A stretch of 64,000 nt of DNA from Mustela lutreola (lineage: Eukaryota; Chordata; Mammalia; Carnivora; Mustelidae). Below are positions 33,380-45,650 of this stretch, one piece after another; position 1 is the stretch's first letter; each line of letters starts with the position of its first letter. The translations under genes were made by a program, and so were the position numbers. Location of the stretch: assembly GCF_030435805.1 (NCBI RefSeq), contig NC_081296.1, positions 30,221,745-30,285,744 of the forward strand, read 5' to 3'. The notes beneath the pieces were generated by a model. That model was given only the letters and a program-made list of their open reading frames with translations, searched no databases and was not told the DNA's origin.

Positions 33380-33497
33380 AACCCCGTCCCCCAGGGAGGA
33401 TCTCGCCTTGACGACCAAGTCTGGCTTCTCCCAGCCCCGCCCAAAGGGCCCGTGTCTCGGATCGCCGTGGCATGGCGCCGTCCTGACCGCTCCCTCG
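33380..33497 (+). pseudogene. Host-gene exon E2A, unit 11, acceptor lost
   Basis: The acceptor ccttag reads ccttaa (33378-33379 are AA), while the gtaagg donor is intact. Exon skipping or a shifted acceptor is predicted. Confidence 0.65.
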
Positions 33498-33551
33498 GTA
33501 AGGAGGGGTTCCGGGTGGGCAGGGACCTCACGCGTCGCCCCCGGCTTGCTT

Positions 33552-33632
33552 GGGTTAATGATGAGAACTCATATGGTCTCGAAGAGCGATGATGACCTAA
33601 AAATCATGCTCAATAGGATTATGCTGAGGCCC
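33552..33632 (+). ncRNA. SNORD115: SNORD115 snoRNA, copy A11 (C5U, C71U)
   Basis: Same two changes as A8 and A20. The E2A exon just upstream has lost its acceptor AG, although its donor remains. Confidence 0.92.
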
Positions 33633-33835
33633 AGTGCAGGGGACCGTGCGGGGATCAGCAGCCCCCAGACCCTCGGGGCATTTGAGGGCGCGCTGCTGCA
33701 GCTGGGCGCTAGAGGAGAACGAACGCTCGAGCGTCTCCGCGCGTTGGGCCCGGAGCACAGGCGCCTCTGCGCGTGCCCACGGGGGTGTTCTGGCACTCAA
33801 GCTGGCCCACCGCCCCAATCCCCTTCCCAGGACAG

Positions 33836-33929
33836 CTCCCCGGGAGCCAGGGCTTCGCCATCCTCGTCTCCTCGTGTCCTTCGACGGGCCTGGCCGGCTA
33901 GGTCCTCGGTGTGTCGACATGCAGCAGAG
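33836..33929 (+). ncRNA. SNHG14: Host-gene exon E1A, unit 11
   Basis: Splice sites intact. Confidence 0.6.
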
Positions 33930-35052
33930 GTGAGCGGAAGCCTTGGGCTCGGAGGGAGGCCGAGACGCCTTGGGAAGCGGGTAGCCCAGCAGTGACTCTG
34001 CAGCAGGCCGTGGGCTTGGGGTGGCGGTCCTCGTGGTCCAGACGTCGTGAGCCACCCCGGGAGCGGGTGCCCTTGAGCCATCCCAGGGGCAGGGAACGCG
34101 AGCGTGGGGCCGGGTGGCTGGCAAGACCCGGAAAGCGCAGAGTGGCCGCCATAGGATCAGGGGACCCTGAGGCCCCCTGATCCATCTGGGCGTGTTCGTG
34201 GGCCTACGAACGTAGTGGACGTGAGACTTGTGGCCTCAGAAGCTTCTGTGATCTTCTGCCACGGGGTGTTGCTCGAGGCCCGGGACTTGGCTTGTTTCCG
34301 CGGGCTGACGAGGCCTGAGCTCCCGCCCCACAGCGCAGACGCCCAAGGCGGTGGAGACCCCACCAGGCTGCTTGCGAAGAGCGCAAGAGGATTCCTTGTG
34401 CTCGCGAGACAGCCGCGTTCTACGGGGCTACGGGGCGGAATCTGCGAGGGCCAGGCCCTTGCAGCCATTGGGTCGGAGCCTCTCTCCGGAGGCTCTCAAG
34501 CACCGGGGACCGGGTCCTGACGAAGCGGCGCTGCACGGCGAGAGTCGGGTACCTCGCCCAGGGCAGCCGGTGGGTGGTGTGCCTGGCCGTAGTGGTGGAC
34601 AGCGACCTGGCATTCCGAGCTCGGCCCTGGGGCAGCCGTGGGCCCGAGCCACCTTGGGCTTCCAGGGTAGGGGCTCCGATCCTTGGCTCCCAGGTGGGAC
34701 CATGGGTGGGTGGGCGGCGTCCTGGCCACAAGTCCCTGACCGCCCCCCTCGGCTCCCGTGCAAGGGAGACAGCGGGGACACGTCAAAACCCTGTGCTCCG
34801 TGCCATGTTCACGGACCGTTCTGCCGACGGTGGTGCTGACCCAGGGGCCTAGATCTCCCTTGTTTGGGGATGCCCTGGTAAGGGAAGCTGGGGCCCTGGG
34901 CCCTGCTCCGTCGTCTCGCACATCAGCCATGCGTGGGTCGGCCGTATGCCCGGCCCCCACCGGCCAGGACGTTGGGAAAGGTAGCCCTCGGCCGTCCGGC
35001 CGGTGCCCCGGACCAGGGCTTTTGGACAGCTGGTCTCTCCGTCTCTCCTCAG

Positions 35053-35170
35053 AACCGCATCCACAAGCGGGGAGAACGCCCGCACCAGCTCGTCTTGCCT
35101 GGCCCGGCCCTGCCCACAGGTCCAATGTCTCAGGACCCCGGCCCATGGCGCAGTCCGCCACGCAGCCCCG
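35053..35170 (+). ncRNA. SNHG14: Host-gene exon E2B, unit 11
   Basis: Both splice sites intact. Confidence 0.7.
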
Positions 35171-35222
35171 GTAAGCAGGTTCTGGGGGCGACGCGACCGC
35201 ACGCATCGCCGCCAACCTGCTT

Positions 35223-35303
35223 GGGTCAATGATGACAACTCAAATGGTCTCGAAGAGCGGTGATGACCTAAAAATCATGCTCAATAGGATTACGCTGAGG
35301 CCC
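35223..35303 (+). ncRNA. SNORD115: SNORD115 snoRNA, copy B11
   Basis: Matches the B consensus at all positions. Confidence 0.95.
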
Positions 35304-35504
35304 AATGCAGGCGTCTGTGCCGTGATCAGCATCCCCCGGAGCCTCGGGGCCCTGGAGGGGCGCTGCCGTTGGCAGCTTGAGGCCAAGGATCCCCCGGGGA
35401 TCCCTGCTCCTGCCCTGGAAAGCCCGTGCACGTCAGGGGCCCCTCGAGGTGTGGAGGCAGCCCACCCGGCCTAGAGACTGAATCCCCTCCCCTCCCCTGG
35501 ACAG

Positions 35505-35598
35505 CTCCCTGGGAGCCATGCCTTAGGAACCCTTGTCTCCTTGTGTCTTGCAGCGGGCCTTGGGCGCCAGGTGGTAGGCGCGGCGTTGGCCACGACAG
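35505..35598 (+). ncRNA. SNHG14: Host-gene exon E1B, unit 11
   Basis: Splice sites intact. Confidence 0.6.
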
Positions 35599-36729
35599 GT
35601 GAGTGGGAGACTCTGGGCCTGGCGGGAGATGGCAGACGCCATGGGCGTCGTCCGCGAAGCCAGAGTCTCGGCACGGGGCTCTGGCTCCACCACTGAGCTA
35701 CGGGTGGAGGCCCCCGTTGTCCACACAGCGTTGGCTGGAGCGTGATCAGGCTCCCTTGAGCCATCCCAGGTGCAGGGAACGCGAACGTTGGGCCGCGGGA
35801 ACTGGCCGGGACTGGATCCCGGGTGGATGCCGCCATAGATCCGCGTGGCCCTGAGGCCTCCTTGGACCTCCCTTTGTGTCCTGTGCGCCCGTGAGGAGAC
35901 GGGTTCGGGAGACCCTTGGCGTCAGGGACTTCTGTCCCCCTCAGCGAGTGGCGGTTGCTCGAGCCAACCCCAGCGCATGTTTCTTGGGGCTGGAGCGGGC
36001 AGAGCTCCTGCCCTAGGCACCAGACTCCCAAGGACTTTGGGAGCCTGGGAGGCTGCTGAAGTACAGCCCTCGATGTTTGCTTGGGCTGCCGATGGAGCAT
36101 GGTTTGGCTGGACGTGGGCAAGAATTGGCGAGCCCCAGGCCACAGCGGGCATTGGGCGAGAGCCTGTCGGGCCAGGCCCCCAGAGGAGGGGCCGCCACGC
36201 GGGGAGACTCTGGACCCTGTTGCAGGGCGGGCATTGGTCCCCTGCCTCCCGCTGGCGGGAGACCGTGACCCGCGACTCCCTCTCCAGACGTGGACCGTCG
36301 GGGCATGGGGGCCAACGTTGGCTGCTAGTGCCAGCGCCCGGATGCACGGACGGCAGCCGGGCCAATCTGGGGTTGGCGTCTGCCTGGCCATAAGTTCTGG
36401 GGTTGCCCCCGTTGGCTCGGGGCCCGGGAGGCATCGGGGGGGGGGGTACTCGATAACCTAGTGTTCCCGCCCACGTTGTGGGGCTTTTCTTAGCAAGGGG
36501 TGGTTCCCACAGGGGCCCTGATCTCCACAGTTTCTGGAGGCTCAGGGATGTACAGCGGCTCCCCAGGGCCCTTTTCCTTGCTTGCGGCGGCTCCGAGCCT
36601 TGGGTCGTTCGTTCCTCCACCCGCCTGGCCAGCAGCGGCCAGGGCTTCGGGCGTGACCGATCGTGGCCGCATGGGGTACGAGCCACAGAGCCGGCCGTTC
36701 TGACAGCTGGCCTCTCCATCTGTCCTTAG

Positions 36730-36847
36730 ATCCCCGTCCCCCAGGGAGGATCTCGCCTTGACGACCAAGTCTGGCTTCTCCCAGCCCCGCCCAAAGGGCC
36801 CGTGTCTCGGATCGCCGGGGCATGGCGCCGTCCCGACCGCTCCCTCG
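36730..36847 (+). ncRNA. SNHG14: Host-gene exon E2A, unit 12
   Basis: Both splice sites intact; begins ATCC as in units 2 and 13. Confidence 0.7.
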
Positions 36848-36901
36848 GTAAGGAGGGGTTCCGGGTGGGCAGGGACCTCACGCGTCGCCCCCGGCTTGCT
36901 T

Positions 36902-36982
36902 GGGTCAATGATGAGAACTCATATGGTCTCGAAGAGCGATGATGACCTAAAAATCATGCTCAATAGGATTACGCTGAGGCCC
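36902..36982 (+). ncRNA. SNORD115: SNORD115 snoRNA, copy A12
   Basis: Matches the A consensus; the E1A exon downstream lacks a GT donor. Confidence 0.95.
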
Positions 36983-37185
36983 AGTGCAGGGGACCGTGCG
37001 GGGATCAGCAGCCCCCAGACCCTCGGGGCATTTGAGGGCGCGCTGCTGCAGTTGGGCGCTAGAGGAGAACGAATGCTCGAGCATCTCCGCGCGTTGGGCC
37101 CGGAGCACAGGCGCCTCTGCGCGTGCCCACGGGAGTGTTCTGGCACTCAAGCTGGCCCACCGCCCCAATCCCCTTCCCAGGACAG

Positions 37186-37279
37186 CTCCCCGGGAGCCAG
37201 GGCTTCGCCATCCTCGTCTCCTCGTGTCCTTCGGCGGGCCTGGCCGGCTAGGTCCTCGGTGTGTCGACATGCAGCAGAG
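37186..37279 (+). pseudogene. Host-gene exon E1A, unit 12, donor lost
   Basis: The donor gtgagc reads gggagc at 37280, so no GT follows the exon end; skipping is predicted. Confidence 0.6.
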
Positions 37280-38404
37280 GGGAGCGGAAGCCTTGGGCTC
37301 GGAGGGAGGCCCGAGACGCCTTGGGAAGCGGGTAGCCCAGCAGTGACTCTGCAGCAGGCCGTGGGCTTGGGGTGGCGGTCCTCGTGGTCCAGACGTCGTG
37401 GGACACCCCGGGAGCGGGTGCCCTTGAGCCATCCCAGGGGCAGGGAACGCGAGCGTGGGGCCGGGTGGCTGGCAAGACCCGGAAAGCGCAGAGTGGCCGC
37501 CATAGGATCAGGGTACCCTGAGGCCCCCTGATCCATCTGGGGGTGTCTCGTGGGCCTACGAACGTAGTGGACGTGAGACTTGTGGCCTCAGAAGCTTCTG
37601 TGATCTTCTGCCACGGGGTGTTGCTCGAGGCCCGGGACTTGGCTTGTTTCCGCGGGCTGACGAGGCCTGAGCTCCCGCCCCACAGCGCAGACGCCCAAGG
37701 CGGTGGAGACCCCACCAGGCTGCTTGCGAAGAGCGCAAGAGGATTCCTTGTGCTCGCGAGACAGCCGGGTTCTACGGGGCTACGGGGCGGAATCTGCGAG
37801 GGCCAGGCCCTTGCAGCCATTGGGTCGGAGCCTCTCTCCGGAGGCTCTCAAGCACCGGGGACCGGGTCCTGACGAAGCGGCGCTGCACGGCGAGAGTCGG
37901 GTACCTCGCCCAGGGCAGCCGGTGGGTGGTGTGCCTGGCCGTAGTGGTGGACAGCGACCTGGCATTCCGAGCTCGGCCCTGGGGCAGCCGTGGGACCGAG
38001 CCACCTTGGGCTTCCAGGGTAGGGGCTCCGATCCTTGGCTCCCAGGTGGGACCATGGGTGGGTGGGCGGCGTCCTGGCCACAAGTCCCTGACCGCCCCCC
38101 TCGGCTCCCGTGCAAGGGAGACAGCGGGGACACGTCAAAACCCTGTGCTCCGTGCCATGTTCACGGACCGTTCTGCCGACGGTGGTGCTGACCCAGGGGC
38201 CTAGATCTCCCTTGTTTGGGGATGCCCTGGTAAGGGAAGCTGGGGCCCTGGGCCCTGCTCCGTCGTCTCGCACATCAGCCATGCGTGGGTCGGCCGTATG
38301 CCCGGCCCCCACCGGCCAGGACGTTGGGAAAGGTAGCCCTCGGCCGTCCGGCCGGTGCCCCGGACCAGGGCTTTTGGACAGCTGGTCTCTCCGTCTCTCC
38401 TCAG

Positions 38405-38522
38405 AACCGCATCCACAAGCGGGGAGAACGCCCGCACCAGCTCGTCTTGCCTGGCCCGGCCCTGCCCACAGGTCCAATGTCTCAGGACCCCGGCCCATGG
38501 CGCAGTCCGCCACGCAGCCCCG
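38405..38522 (+). ncRNA. SNHG14: Host-gene exon E2B, unit 12
   Basis: Both splice sites intact. Confidence 0.7.
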
Positions 38523-38574
38523 GTAAGCAGGTTCTGGGGGCGACGCGACCGCACGCATCGCCGCCAACCTGCTT

Positions 38575-38655
38575 GGGTCAATGATGACAACTCAAATGGT
38601 CTCGAAGAGCGGTGATGACCTAAAAATCATGCTCAATAGGATTACGCTGAGGCCC
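38575..38655 (+). ncRNA. SNORD115: SNORD115 snoRNA, copy B12
   Basis: Matches the B consensus at all positions. Confidence 0.95.
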
Positions 38656-38856
38656 AATGCAGGCGTCTGTGCCGGGATCAGCATCCCCCGGAGCCTCGGG
38701 GCCCTGGAGGGGCGCTGCCGTTGGCAGCTTGAGGCCAAGGATCCCCCGGGGATCCCTGCTCCTGCCCTGGAAAGCCCGTGCACGTCAGGGGCCCCTCGAG
38801 GTGTGGAGGCAGCCCACCCGGCCTAGAGACTGAATCCCCTCCCCTCCCCTGGACAG

Positions 38857-38950
38857 CTCCCTGGGAGCCATGCCTTAGGAACCCTTGTCTCCTTGTGTCT
38901 TGCAGCGGGCCTTGGGCGCCAGGTGGTAGGCGCGGCGTTGGCCACGACAG
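38857..38950 (+). ncRNA. SNHG14: Host-gene exon E1B, unit 12
   Basis: Splice sites intact. Confidence 0.6.
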
Positions 38951-40081
38951 GTGAGTGGGAGACTCTGGGCCTGGCGGGAGATGGCAGACGCCATGGGCGT
39001 CGTCCGCGAAGCCAGAGTCACGGCACGGGGCTCTGGCTCCACCACTGAGCTACGGGTGGAGGCCCCCGTTGTCCACACAGCGTTGGCTGGAGCGTGATCA
39101 GGCTCCCTTGAGCCATCCCAGGTGCAGGGAACGCGAACGTTGGTCCGCGGGAACTGGCCGGGACTGGATCCCGGGTGGATGCCGCCATAGATCCGCGTGG
39201 CCCTGAGGCCTCCTTGGACCTCCCTTTGTGTCCTGTGTGCCCGTGAGGAGACGGGTTCGGGAGACCCTTGGCGTCAGGGACTTCTGTCCCCCTCAGCGAG
39301 TGGCGGTTGCTCGAGCCAACCCCAGCGCATGTTTCTTGGGGCTGGAGCGGGCAGAGCTCCTGCCCTAGGAACCAGACTCCCAAGGACTTTGGGAGCCTGG
39401 GAGGCTGCTGAAGTACAGCCCTCGATGTTTGCTTGGGCTGCCGATGGAGCATGGTTTGGCTGGACGTGGGCAAGAATGGGCGAGCCCCAGGCCACAGCGG
39501 GCATTGGGCGAGAGCCTGTCGGGCCAGGCCCCCAGAGGAGGGGCCGCCACGCGGGGAGACTCTGGACCCTGTTGCAGGGCGGGCATTGGTCCCCTGCCTC
39601 CCGCTGGCGGGAGACCGTGACCCGCGACTCACTCTCCAGACGTGGACCGTCGGGGCATGGGGGCCAACGTTGGCTGCTAGTGCCAGCGCCCGGATGCACG
39701 GACGGCAGCCGGGCCAATCTGGGGTTGGCGTCTGCCTGGCCATAAGTTCTGGGGTTGCCCCCGTTGGCTCGGGGCCCGGGAGGCATCGGGGGGGGGGGCA
39801 CTCGATAACCTAGTGTTCCCGCCCACGTTGTGGGGCTTTTCTTAGCAAGGGGTGGTTCCCACAGGGGCCCTGATCTCCACAGTTTCTGGAGGCCCAGGGA
39901 TGTACAGCGGCTCCCCAGGGCCCTTTTCCTTGCTTGCGGCGGCTCCGAGCCTTGGGTCGTTCGTTCCTCCACCCGCCTGGCCAGCAGCGGCCAGGGCTTC
40001 GGGCGTGACCGATCGTGGCCGCATGGGGTACGAGCCACAGAGCCGGCCGTTCTGACAGCTGGCCTCTCCATCTGTCCTTAG

Positions 40082-40199
40082 ATCCCCGTCCCCCAGGGAG
40101 GATCTCGCCTTGACGACCAAGTCTGGCTTCTCCCAGCCCCGCCCAAAGGGCCCGTGTCTCGGATCGCCGGGGCATGGCGCCGTCCCGACCGCTCCCTCG
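40082..40199 (+). ncRNA. SNHG14: Host-gene exon E2A, unit 13
   Basis: Both splice sites intact; begins ATCC. Confidence 0.7.
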
Positions 40200-40253
40200 G
40201 TAAGGAGGGGTTCCGGGTGGGCAGGGACCTCACGCGTCGCCCCCGGCTTGCTT

Positions 40254-40334
40254 GGGTCAATGATGAGAACTCATATGGTCTCGAAGAGCGATGATGACCT
40301 AAAAATCATGCTCAATAGGATTACGCTGAGGCCC
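40254..40334 (+). ncRNA. SNORD115: SNORD115 snoRNA, copy A13
   Basis: Matches the A consensus; the E1A exon downstream lacks a GT donor. Confidence 0.95.
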
Positions 40335-40537
40335 AGTGCAGGGGACCGTGCGGGGATCAGCAGCCCCCAGACCCTCGGGGCATTTGAGGGCGCGCTGCTG
40401 CAGTTGGGCGCTAGAGGAGAACGAATGCTCGAGCGTCTCCGCGCGTTGGGCCCGGAGCCCACGCGCCTCTGCGCGTGCCCACGGGGGTGTTCTGGCACTC
40501 AAGCTGGCCCACCGCCCCAATCCCCTTCCCAGGACAG

Positions 40538-40631
40538 CTCCCCGGGAGCCAGGGCTTCGCCATCCTCGTCTCCTCGTGTCCTTCGGCGGGCCTGGCCGGC
40601 TAGGTCCTCGGTGTGTCGACATGCAGCAGAG
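40538..40631 (+). pseudogene. Host-gene exon E1A, unit 13, donor lost
   Basis: Same gtgagc to gggagc change as unit 12, at 40632. Confidence 0.6.
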
Positions 40632-41756
40632 GGGAGCGGAAGCCTTGGGCTCGGAGGGAGGCCCGAGACGCCTTGGGAAGCGGGTAGCCCAGCAGTGACT
40701 CTGCAGCAGGCCGTGGGCGTGGGGTGGCGGTCCTCGTGGTCCAGACGTCGTGGGACACCCCGGGAGCGGGTGCCCTTGAGCCATCCCAGGGGCAGGGAAC
40801 GCGAGCGTGGGGCCGGGTGGCTGGCAAGACCCGGAAAGCGCAGAGTGGCCGCCATAGGATCAGGGTACCCTGAGGCCCCCTGATCCATCTGGGGGTGTCT
40901 CGTGGGCCTACGAACGTAGTGGACGTGAGACTAGTGGTCTCAGAAGCTTCTGTGCTCTTCTGCCACGGGGTATTGCTCGATGCCCGGGACTTGGCTTGTT
41001 TCCGCGGGCTGACGAGGTCTGAGCTCCCGCCCCACAGCGCAGACGCCCAAGGCGTTGGAGACCCCACCAGGCTGCTTGCGAAGAGCGCAAGAGGATACCT
41101 TGTGCTCGCGAGACAGCCGGGTTCCACGGGGCTACGGGGCGGAATCTGCGAGTGCCAGGCCCTTGCAGCCATTGGGTCGGAGCCACTCTCCGGAGGCTCT
41201 CAAGCACCGGGGACCGGGTCCTGACGAAGCGGCGCTGCACGGAGAGAGTCGGGTACCTCGACCAGGGCAGCCCGTGGGTGGTGTGCCTGGCCGTAGTGGT
41301 GGACAGCGACCTGGCATTCCGAGCTCGGCCCTGGGGCAGCCGTGGGCCCGAGCCACCTTGGGCTTCCAGGGTAGGGGCTCCGAACCTTGGCTCCCAGGTG
41401 GGACCATGGGTGGGTGGGCGGCGTCCTGGCCAAAAGTCCCTGACCGCCCCCCTCGGCTCCCGTGCAAGGGAGACAGCGGGGACACGTCAAAACCCTGTGC
41501 TCCGTGCCATGTTCACGGACCGTTCTGCCGACGGTGGTGCTGACCCAGGGGCCTAGATCTCCCTTGTTTGGGGATGCCCTGGTAAGGGCAGATGGGGCCC
41601 TGGGCCCTGCTCCGTCGTCTCGCACATCAGCCATGCGTGGGTCGGCCGTATGCCCGGCCCCCACCGGCCAGGACGTTGGGAAAGGTAGCCCTGGGCCGTC
41701 CGGCCGGTGCCCCGGACCAGGGCTTTTGGACAGCTGGTCTCTCCGTCTCTCCTCAG

Positions 41757-41874
41757 AACCGCATCCACAAGCGGGGAGATCGCCCGCACCAGCTCGTCTT
41801 GCCTGGCCCGGCCCTGCCCACAGGTCCAATGTCTCAGGACCCCGGCTCATGGCGCAGTCCGCCACGCAGCCCCG
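41757..41874 (+). ncRNA. SNHG14: Host-gene exon E2B, unit 13
   Basis: Both splice sites intact. Confidence 0.7.
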
Positions 41875-41926
41875 GTAAGCAGGTTCTGGGGGCGACGCGA
41901 CCGCACGCATCGCCAGCAACCTGCTT

Positions 41927-42007
41927 GGGTCAATGATGACAACTCAAATGGTCTCGAAGAGCGGTGATGACCTAAAAATCATGCTCAATAGGATTACGCT
42001 GAGGCCC
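41927..42007 (+). ncRNA. SNORD115: SNORD115 snoRNA, copy B13
   Basis: Matches the B consensus at all positions. Confidence 0.95.
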
Positions 42008-42208
42008 AATGCAGGCGTCTGTGCCGGGATCAGCATCCCCCGGAGCCTCGGGGCCCTGGAGGGGCGCTGCCGTTGGGAGCTTGAGGCCAAGGATCCCCCG
42101 GGGATCCCTGCTCCTGCCCTGGAAAGCCCGTGCACGTCAGGAGCCCCTCGAGGTGTGGAGGCAGCCCACCCGGCCTAGAGACTGAATCCCCTCCCCTCCC
42201 CTGGACAG

Positions 42209-42302
42209 CTCCCTGGGAGCCATGCCTTAGGAACCCTTGTCTCCTTGTGTCTTGCAGCGGGCCTTGGGCGCCAGGTGGTAGGCGCGGCGTTGGCCACGAC
42301 AG
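42209..42302 (+). ncRNA. SNHG14: Host-gene exon E1B, unit 13
   Basis: Splice sites intact. Confidence 0.6.
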
Positions 42303-43430
42303 GTGAGTGGGAGACTCTGGGCCTGGCGGGAGATGGCAGGCGCCATGGGCGTCGTCCGCGAAGCCAGAGTCCCGGCACGGGGCTCTGGCTCCACCACTGA
42401 GCTACGGGTGGAGGCCCCCGTTGTCCACACAGCGTTGGCTGGCGCGTGATCAGGCTCCCTTGAGCCATCCCAGGTGCAGGGAACGCGAACGTTGGGCCGC
42501 GGGAACTGGCCGGGACTGGATCCCGGGGGGATGCCGCCATAGATCCGCGTGGCCCTGAGGCCTCCTTGGACCTCCCTTTGTGTCCTGTGCGCCCGTGAGG
42601 AGACGGGTTCGGGAGACCCTTGGCGTCAGGGACTTCTGTCCCCCTCAGCGAGTGGCGGTTGCTCGAGCCAACCCCAGCGCATGTTTCTTGGGGCTGGAGC
42701 GGGCAGAGCTCCTGCCCTAGGCACCAGACTCCCAAGGACTTTGGGAGCCTGGGAGGCTGCTGAAGTACAGCCCTCGATGTGTGCTTGGGCTGCCGATGGA
42801 GCATGGTTTGGCTGGACGTGGGCAAGAATGGGCGAACCCCAGGCCACAGCGGGCATTGGGCGAGAGGCTGTCGGTTCAGGCCCCCAGAGGAGGGGCCGCC
42901 ACGCGGGGAAACTCTGGACCCTGTTGAAGGGCGGGCATTGGTCCCCTGCCTCCCGCTGGCGGGAGACCGTGACCCGCGACTCCCTCTCCAGACGTGGACC
43001 GTCGGGGCATGTGGGCCAACGTTGGCTGCTAGTGCCAGCGCCCGGATGCACGGACGGCAGCCGGGCCAATCTGGGGTTGTCGTCTGCCTGGCCATAAGTT
43101 CTGGGGCCGCCCCCTTTGGCTCGGGGCCCGGGAGGCATCGGGGGGGGGCACTCGATTACCTAGTGTTCCCGCCCACGTTGTGGGGCCATCTTAGCAAGGG
43201 GTGGTTCCCACAGGGGCCCTGATCTCCACAGTTTCTGGAGGCCCAGGGATGTACAGCGGCTCCCCAGGGCCCTTTTCCTTGCTTGCGGCGGCTCCGAACC
43301 TTGGGTCATTCGTTCCTCCATCCGCCTGGCCAGCAGCGGCCAGGGCTTCGGGCGTGACCGATCGTGGCCGCATGGGGCACGAGCCACAGAGCAGGCCGTT
43401 CTGACAGCTGGCCTCTCCCTCTGTCCTTAG

Positions 43431-43548
43431 AACCCCGTCCCCCAGGGAGGATCTCGCCTGGACGACCAAGTCTGGCTTCTCCCAGCCCCGCCCAAAGGGC
43501 CCGTGTCTCGGATCGCCGGGGCATGGCGCCGTCCCGACCGCTCCCTCG
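43431..43548 (+). ncRNA. SNHG14: Host-gene exon E2A, unit 14
   Basis: Both splice sites intact. Confidence 0.7.
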
Positions 43549-43602
43549 GTAAGGAGGGGTTCCGGATGGGCAGGGACCTCACGCGTCGCCCCCGGCTTGC
43601 TT

Positions 43603-43683
43603 GGGTCAATGATGAGAACTCATATGGTCTCGAAGAGCGATGATGACCTAAAAATCATGCTCAATAGGATTATGCTGAGGCCC
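43603..43683 (+). ncRNA. SNORD115: SNORD115 snoRNA, copy A14 (C71U)
   Basis: A-type with the antisense-element change C71 to U but without C5U, unlike A8, A11 and A20. Confidence 0.93.
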
Positions 43684-43885
43684 AGTGCAGGGGACCGTGC
43701 GGGGATCAGCAGCCCCCAGACCCTCAGGGCATTTGAGGGCGCGCTGCTGCAGTTGGGCGCTAGAGGAGAACGAACGCTCGAGCGTCTCCGCGCGTTGGGC
43801 CCGGAGCCCAGGCGCCTCTGCGCGTACCATGGGCGTTTTCTGGCACTCAAGCTGGCCCACCGCCCCAATCCCCTTCCCAGGACAG

Positions 43886-43979
43886 CTCCCCGGGAGCCAG
43901 GGCTTCGCCATCCTCGTCTCCTCGTGTCCTTCGGCGGGCCTGGCCGGCTAGGTCCTCGGTGTGTCGACATGCAGCAGAG
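43886..43979 (+). ncRNA. SNHG14: Host-gene exon E1A, unit 14
   Basis: Splice sites intact; upstream intron has a private 1-nt deletion and several changes near 43825-43840. Confidence 0.6.
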
Positions 43980-45104
43980 GTGAGCGGAAGCCTTGGGCTC
44001 GGAGGGAGGCCCGAGACGCCTTGGGAAGCGGGTAGCCCAGCAGTGACTCTGCAGCAGGCCGTGGGCTTGGGGTGGCGGTCCTCGTGGTCCAGACGTCGTG
44101 GGCCACCCCGGGAGCGGGTGCCCTTGAGCCATCCCAGGGGCAGGGAACGCGAGCGTGGGGCCGGGTGGCTGGCAAGACCCGGAAAGCGCAGAGTGGCCGC
44201 CATAGGATCAGGGGACCCTGAGGCCCCCTGATCCATCTGGGCGTGTCTCGTGGGCCTACGAACGTAGTGGACGTGAGACTTGTGGTCTCAGAAGCTTCTG
44301 TGATCTTCTGCCACGGGGTGTTGCTCGAGGCCCGGGACTTGGCTTTTTTCCGCGGGCTGACGAGGCCTGAGCTCCTGCCCCACAGCGCAAAAGCCCAAGG
44401 CGTTGGAGACCCCACCAGGCCACTTGCGAAGAGCGCAAGAGGATACCTTGTGCTCGCGAGACAGCCGGGTTCCACGGGGCTACGGGGCGGAATCTGCGAG
44501 TGCCAGGCCCTTGCAGCCATTGGGTCGGAGCCACTCTCCGGAGGCTCTCAAGCACCGGGGACCGGGTCCTGACGAAGCGGCGCTGCACGGCGAGAGTCGG
44601 GTACCTCGCCCAGGGCAGCCGGTGGGTGGTGTGCCTGGCCGTAGTGGTGGACAGCGACCTGGCATTCCGAGCTCGGCCCTGGGGCAGCCGTGGGCCCGAG
44701 CCACCTTGGGCTTCCAGGGTAGGGGCTCCGATCCTTGGCTCCCAGGTGGGACCATGGGTGGGTGGGCGGCGTCCTGGCCACAAGTCCCTGACCGCCCCAC
44801 TCGGCTCCCGTGCAAGGGAGACAGCGGGGACACGTCAAAACCCTGTGCTCCGTGCCATGTTCACGGACCGTTCTGCCGACGGTGGTGCTGACCCAGGGGC
44901 CTAAATCTCCCTTGTTTGGGGATGCCCTGTTAAGGGCAGCTGGGGCCCTGGGCCCTGCTCCGTCATCTCGCACATCAGCCATGCGTGGGTCGGCCGTATG
45001 CCCGGCCCCCACCGGCCAGGACGTTGGGAAAGGTAGCCCTCGGCCCTCCGGCCGGTGCCCCGGACCAGGGCTTTTGGACAGCTGGTCTCTCCGTCTCTCC
45101 TCAG

Positions 45105-45222
45105 AACCGCATCCACAAGCGGGGAGAACGCCCGCACCAGCTCGTCTTGCCTGGCCCGGCCCTGCCCACAGGTCCAATGTCTCAGGACCCCGGCCCATGG
45201 CGCAGTCCGCCACGCAGCCCCG
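45105..45222 (+). ncRNA. SNHG14: Host-gene exon E2B, unit 14
   Basis: Both splice sites intact. Confidence 0.7.
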
Positions 45223-45274
45223 GTAAGCAGGTTCTGGGGGCGACGCGACCGCACGCATCGCCGCCAACCTGCTT

Positions 45275-45355
45275 GGGTCAATGATGACAACTCAAATGGT
45301 CTCGAAGAGCGGTGATGACCTAAAAATCATGCTCAATAGGATTACGCTGAGGCCC
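45275..45355 (+). ncRNA. SNORD115: SNORD115 snoRNA, copy B14
   Basis: Matches the B consensus at all positions. Confidence 0.95.
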
Positions 45356-45556
45356 AATGCAGGCGTCTGTGCCGGGATCAGCATCCCCCGGAGCCTCGGG
45401 GACCTGGAGGGGCGCTGCCGTTGGGAGCTTGAGGCCAAGGATCCCCCGGGGATCCCTGCTCCTGCCCTGGAAAGCCCGTGCACGACAGAGGCCCCTCGAG
45501 GTGTGGAGGCAGCCCACCCGGCCTAGAGACTGAATCCCCTCCCCTCCCCTGGACAG

Positions 45557-45650
45557 CTCCCTGGGAGCCATGCCTTAGGAAACCTTGTCTCCTTGTGTCT
45601 TGCAGCGGGCCTTGGGCGCCAGGTGGTAGGCGCGGCGTTTGCCACGACAG
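45557..45650 (+). ncRNA. SNHG14: Host-gene exon E1B, unit 14
   Basis: Splice sites intact. Confidence 0.6.
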
